The translations under genes were made by a program, and so were the position numbers. A DNA stretch of 64,000 nt from Gigaspora margarita (Eukaryota > Glomeromycota > Glomeromycetes > Diversisporales > Gigasporaceae): positions 144,070 through 208,069 of the forward strand of contig WTPW01000669.1 of NCBI GenBank assembly GCA_009809945.1. The letters run 5' to 3'. How positions within the stretch are numbered: position 1 is the stretch's first letter; each line of letters starts with the position of its first letter. Below, one piece after another: positions 60,345 through 64,000 of this stretch. The notes below the pieces were generated by a model. That model worked only from the letters and a program-made list of their open reading frames with translations. It searched no databases and was not told where the DNA came from.

Positions 60345-60508
60345 GGATGAGTTAATAGAAAAGAAACAACTCATTTTTAGTAATTTTTTTAATTTTTAAT
60401 TAAAATATCTTAACAACTATTTAATCAAATTTGCTAAAAAAATTTTTATTTTAATTTCAAGAAAACTTTTACTTAGAAAAAATTTGTCTCTTTCTACTAA
60501 CTTACCTC
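60345..60508. mobile_element. 164 bp TA-flanked MITE, sister of 10120-10366
   Basis: Ends (g)gatgagttaatagaaaag and inverse gaggtaagttagtagaaag are bordered by TA. The subterminal blocks (catttttagtaatttttt, aaaacttttacttagaaaa) match the 10.1 kb element. The internal palindrome is shortened. A short (aat)n microsatellite follows at 60511-60534. Confidence 0.75.
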
Positions 60509-60534
60509 TATATAATAATAATAATAATAATAAA

Positions 60535-62165
60535 ATGCTACCAATTTGCTATAATTTCTTTGAAATGAAGAAATATTGTAACATACTACTTGAAAGACAA
60601 GAATATCAAATAGAAGAGGTGTCTTAATTAGATTGATAACTTTTTTAACTTTTGAAATGGTCTATAATTGATAGTAAGCTATTTGAAATAGTTTTGTAGA
60701 TACCTATACTGTTTTTTTTTCATTTTTGTTTTTATTTTTTTCGTTATTTTTTTAGTTTCATTTTTTTTTGATTTCATTTTTTTTGTCATTTTTTTCTAGT
60801 TGTTCAAGGTCTGCTATTAATTTATACCAAGTTGATAAAACTACTACTTTTTTATTGAAGCTATTAATATACAAAAAAAAAAATTGAAATATCAAGCTCT
60901 ATATATGAAATGCTAAAAAGATTATTTAGTCTACAAAAGGACTATACAATTAATTTATATGCAGTATTATTTGTAGTTAATTCAGTACTTTTATACTATG
61001 CCTTGGGCTAGAAAATGGACTATTAGAAAATCATTTCAAATTCAGCTTTGAAGCAAAATACTTTTTGATATGTTTATTTATAATTTGATTTATTTTAAAC
61101 CTATTTAGAAATATTACCAATTAGTTTTAAAACATAGTAAAAGTGGTTCTTCTTATTGTAATTTTGTTGTAGCTATTAAATTGCAAAAAGACATCTTTTC
61201 TATTTTTTATTATTAAGTTCAAAAAGCATGATTGAGAAATTTATAAAAATTATATAGTTGTTGCTACTAAGATAGCATTTGAACTAAATGGTTTTCTTTT
61301 AATAGTTTCAAAATTAAAGATGCTAGAAGTAAGATGCATGTAAGTCTTGTAAGTAACTCAAATATCAGCTTAGCAGTATTAAAAACAGCAATCTTATTTG
61401 TTTACAATTGAAATATTATAACATTTTGATTACAAAATGATTCTGGCAAACTACTGAATGCACTTAAACTTCTAGTTTATTTGTATAAAGTAGTTTGTAA
61501 AGATGGTTTAATTACAAAAAATTTGGTAAATAACTTACTAGAAATTTGTAATAATATTGGTAAAACCTTGCTAAAACTCTCTAGTAAATAAAAATTTAAA
61601 AAATTATCTAACATATACACCTAAGATTAAAAGAGTAAAATATGAAATAGATATGAATAGTTACTATTATTATAATTGTACTAATAGTAAAGATAGTAAT
61701 AATAAAAATAGCAATAATTGTGATAATAATGAAGATAATTAGAGGAGTATCAAAAATCAGATAATTTTTTAGGGGAAGGAGATAAAAAAGTCAAAATTAT
61801 ATAAGAATTCTGACTATTTATATATTAATAGGAAAAAAAAGGAAGTAGGTCTTTAATAAAAAATAATCAGATGATTAATAATATGATTCTTATTGTAATG
61901 AATAATTAATTACTAATTATTTTATATAGCTTTAGAAATTATAAAAAAAATTGCTAAATACAATATAATTTAATAGATATGAGATCAGTGTACTACCGGT
62001 AGTATAATGTACTACAAAGTAACACTTTTTAAACCCAGTTATCTATTAATTTTAAAAATTAAATATCTATTTAAATATTATTTTAATATGCTTTAAATCT
62101 ATACAAATGTATACAACATATATAATAACTATAAATATTTTTTAAAATTTTATATAATTTTTTTT
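60535..62165. other. AT-rich interval, no gene seen
   Basis: No ORF of coding character and no clear element. 61640-61740 is rich in aataata words. Confidence 0.45.
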
Positions 62166-62173
62166 TAGGTTAA

Positions 62174-62714
62174 TTCGTGATCCATATGCCAAACAGTGAA
62201 AATCTATAGTAATATATGGGAAAAATCAATTATTGTTTATCAAATTTCTGGAATTTGGCACTGTCAGAGCAATAACGATATTATTTACTAAACTAACCTT
62301 ACTTCTCCACTAATTGAAGGTTGTAGAGCACATTCTTGCGATTCTAATGGTGGTAAAATCATTAAAATTGGACCAGTAGATCACAAGTATCGTTAAAAAA
62401 CGTTTCGCGACCATATAGAGTCTCTATGTAAACAATAATATTGTTTACATAGAAACTCTATATGGTCGCGAAACGTTTTTTAACGATAACTTGTGATATA
62501 CTGGTCCGATTTTAATGATTTTACCACCATTAGAATCGCAAGAATGTGCTCTACAACCTTCAATTAGTAGAGAAGTAAGGTTAGCTTAGTAAAAAATATC
62601 GTTATTGCTCTGACAGTGCCAGATTCCAGAAATTTGATAAACAATAATTGATTTTCCCCAATTTTACTATATATGGTAATATATGCAGCCCCTGTTTGGT
62701 ATACGGATCACGAA
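62174..62714. mobile_element. 541 bp TTAA-flanked foldback element, copy 3
   Basis: Perfect TTAA flanks (62170-62173 and 62715-62718) border ttcgtgatccatatgccaaa and inverse ttcgtgatccgtataccaaa. It is nearly one continuous hairpin centred on tatgtaaacaataatattgt, with long stretches of perfect arm identity (gaccatatagagt, gcgaaacgttttttaacgat). This is the least decayed of the three foldbacks. Terminal sequence differs from copies 1 and 2, but size, centre and internal module order agree. Confidence 0.9.
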
Positions 62715-62719
62715 TTAAA

Positions 62720-64000
62720 AATCTTAGTTTAAACTAGTTTTATATATTGATTACTAGTTACCTTATAAAATAGTTTTGCTTATAAAAATTTTTTTTATTA
62801 AATAAATTTATTTAAAATTTTAATAAAAGTTATAAAATAAGTTTGCTAATTTAAATTTCAAAATTTCTTTAAAATTGAATATATATATAAAAAATAATTT
62901 AACTTTAAAATTTTTCTAGTAAATACTATATAAATCTATTTTTAGATTTATATTTAAAATTTAGATACAATTTTTTTAAAGTTTAAAAGAATATAACTTA
63001 AAATAAACTAATTTGTTATTAAATAGATTTTTATAAACCAAATTAAAAAATAAATTTTTATAATTTTAATTATAAATTTAAAAAATTTAATCAATAAATT
63101 TTTTTTAAATATTAGCTAAACTTGCATAGCTCATTATGACTAGTAATAATTTGTAATAAATTTTAAAAAAGCCTACAATATAAGTAATAATTTTTACAAT
63201 ATAACTTATAATAATTTTTTAATTATAATTAAGTTTTTAAAGTTTTTATATTATTAAACTTTTAAATTTATAAAATTTATAAATAATTTTATAATTTAGA
63301 TTAGCTTAAAAGTCTACTACCAGTAGTACACTAAATTTACAAAAATTTACAATTTACTAAAAAATTTTTAATTTAAAAACTTTATTAATAATATCAAAAA
63401 AAATTTTGCTAAACTATTTTTTGACAATTATCAGATTTTTGTATACAAAAATTATTTGAATAAATATTTTTTTGGATTTTTAAAATAGTTTAACAAATGT
63501 ACTACCAGTAGTACAAAAAGTGAACTCATATCCATTAATAATAAAATATATTGATTTGGCAATTTGTTTTAAAAAGTTACATATTTATATCTTTTGCAAT
63601 AACCATAATTCAATAATCATATATTGCTATATACAATTTATAAAATAAGAATTCTTGAGTGAGCATTATTTTATTCTTTTGTTTTATATATTGTTAAATA
63701 GATTGAATATCTTTAATTTTAAGATTAAATAAAAGATTAAAATGTATTAAAGTTGTATTGTTTAGCAAGTAGTTAATAAAGAATTATACAGTTTTGATTG
63801 TAAAGTTATTATTTCAAAAGTTATAAAATTTTAGATTGGTAATAAGATAACTGAATTCATTTAATAAATTGTAAAGAGATAAATATAGTATTTTTCTGAA
63901 GCATTTGTTTTAATATAAGGCAACTTCTGATATTAAATAAGTTGTATGAAATATTTAAATGTATTGAAGAAGTATTTTTGTATAAAATATCCAAAATTCC
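62720..64000. other. AT-rich interval, no gene seen
   Basis: Low-complexity AT sequence. Three ctactaccagtagtaca-like words (61992, 63315 and 63500) are 14-16 bp palindromes that may be remnants of one small repeat. Confidence 0.4.

Noticed and set aside
1..64000. tRNA, rRNA or snoRNA genes
   Set aside because: No cloverleaf with recognisable A and B boxes or conserved rRNA core was seen by eye. A covariance-model scan (tRNAscan-SE, Rfam) would be needed to exclude short ncRNAs.

Overview
This window looks like a contig from a very AT-rich, repeat-dense eukaryotic genome. A fungus is most likely, and a Glomeromycotina-like arbuscular mycorrhizal fungus is my best guess. The evidence: a gene with short GT-AG introns; LINE retrotransposons whose reading frames run endonuclease, reverse transcriptase, RNase H, zinc knuckle and a Trp/Arg/Glu-rich tail; many families of short inverted-repeat elements; and assembly ambiguities (a 26-N gap and scattered single Ns). 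I see no rRNA, tRNA, CRISPR array or prokaryotic operon. The species assignment is inference.

Layout. 1-1430: T-rich, minisatellite-like sequence. 1431-9790: a nearly full-length but decayed LINE on the minus strand, hit by two small inverted-repeat elements. 9.8-16.5 kb: nested transposon debris, including a foldback element carrying three later insertions and a hAT-type element carrying a 5'-truncated LINE. 16.5-33 kb: a more unique-looking, gene-poor island with three tiny intronless ORFs (17304-17534 minus, 23940-24140 plus, 29021-29215 plus) that appear to encode related 64-76 residue proteins. 32.5-41 kb: a decayed coding region and nested pogo-like, hAT-like and TTAA-flanked foldback elements. 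41.1-45 kb: a second low-repeat island with a 1.27 kb inverted-repeat element and one convincing five-exon gene (43111-44821, minus, 471 aa, unknown function, basic N-terminus). 45-64 kb: almost gene-free and extremely AT-rich. It holds a hierarchical palindrome at 52.6-55.5 kb (13 palindromic units in mirror symmetry), a second palindromic satellite at 55.5-56.65 kb split by other insertions, a minisatellite-filled inverted-repeat element at 50.2-51.4 kb, and more foldback elements.

The strongest unexplained signals are: (i) the small-protein family; (ii) the self-similar foldback at 52.6-55.5 kb, whose repeating unit also occurs singly inside small elements; (iii) a short sequence module, an AATTTGGAT-type core followed by a TGAG/CTCTACAAC-type box, that recurs in inverted pairs inside otherwise different elements at nine or more loci. 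Together they suggest elements that grow by duplicating palindromic modules. Almost all of the track-length ORFs in the LINE and the satellites are antisense or frame shadows and were not annotated as genes.
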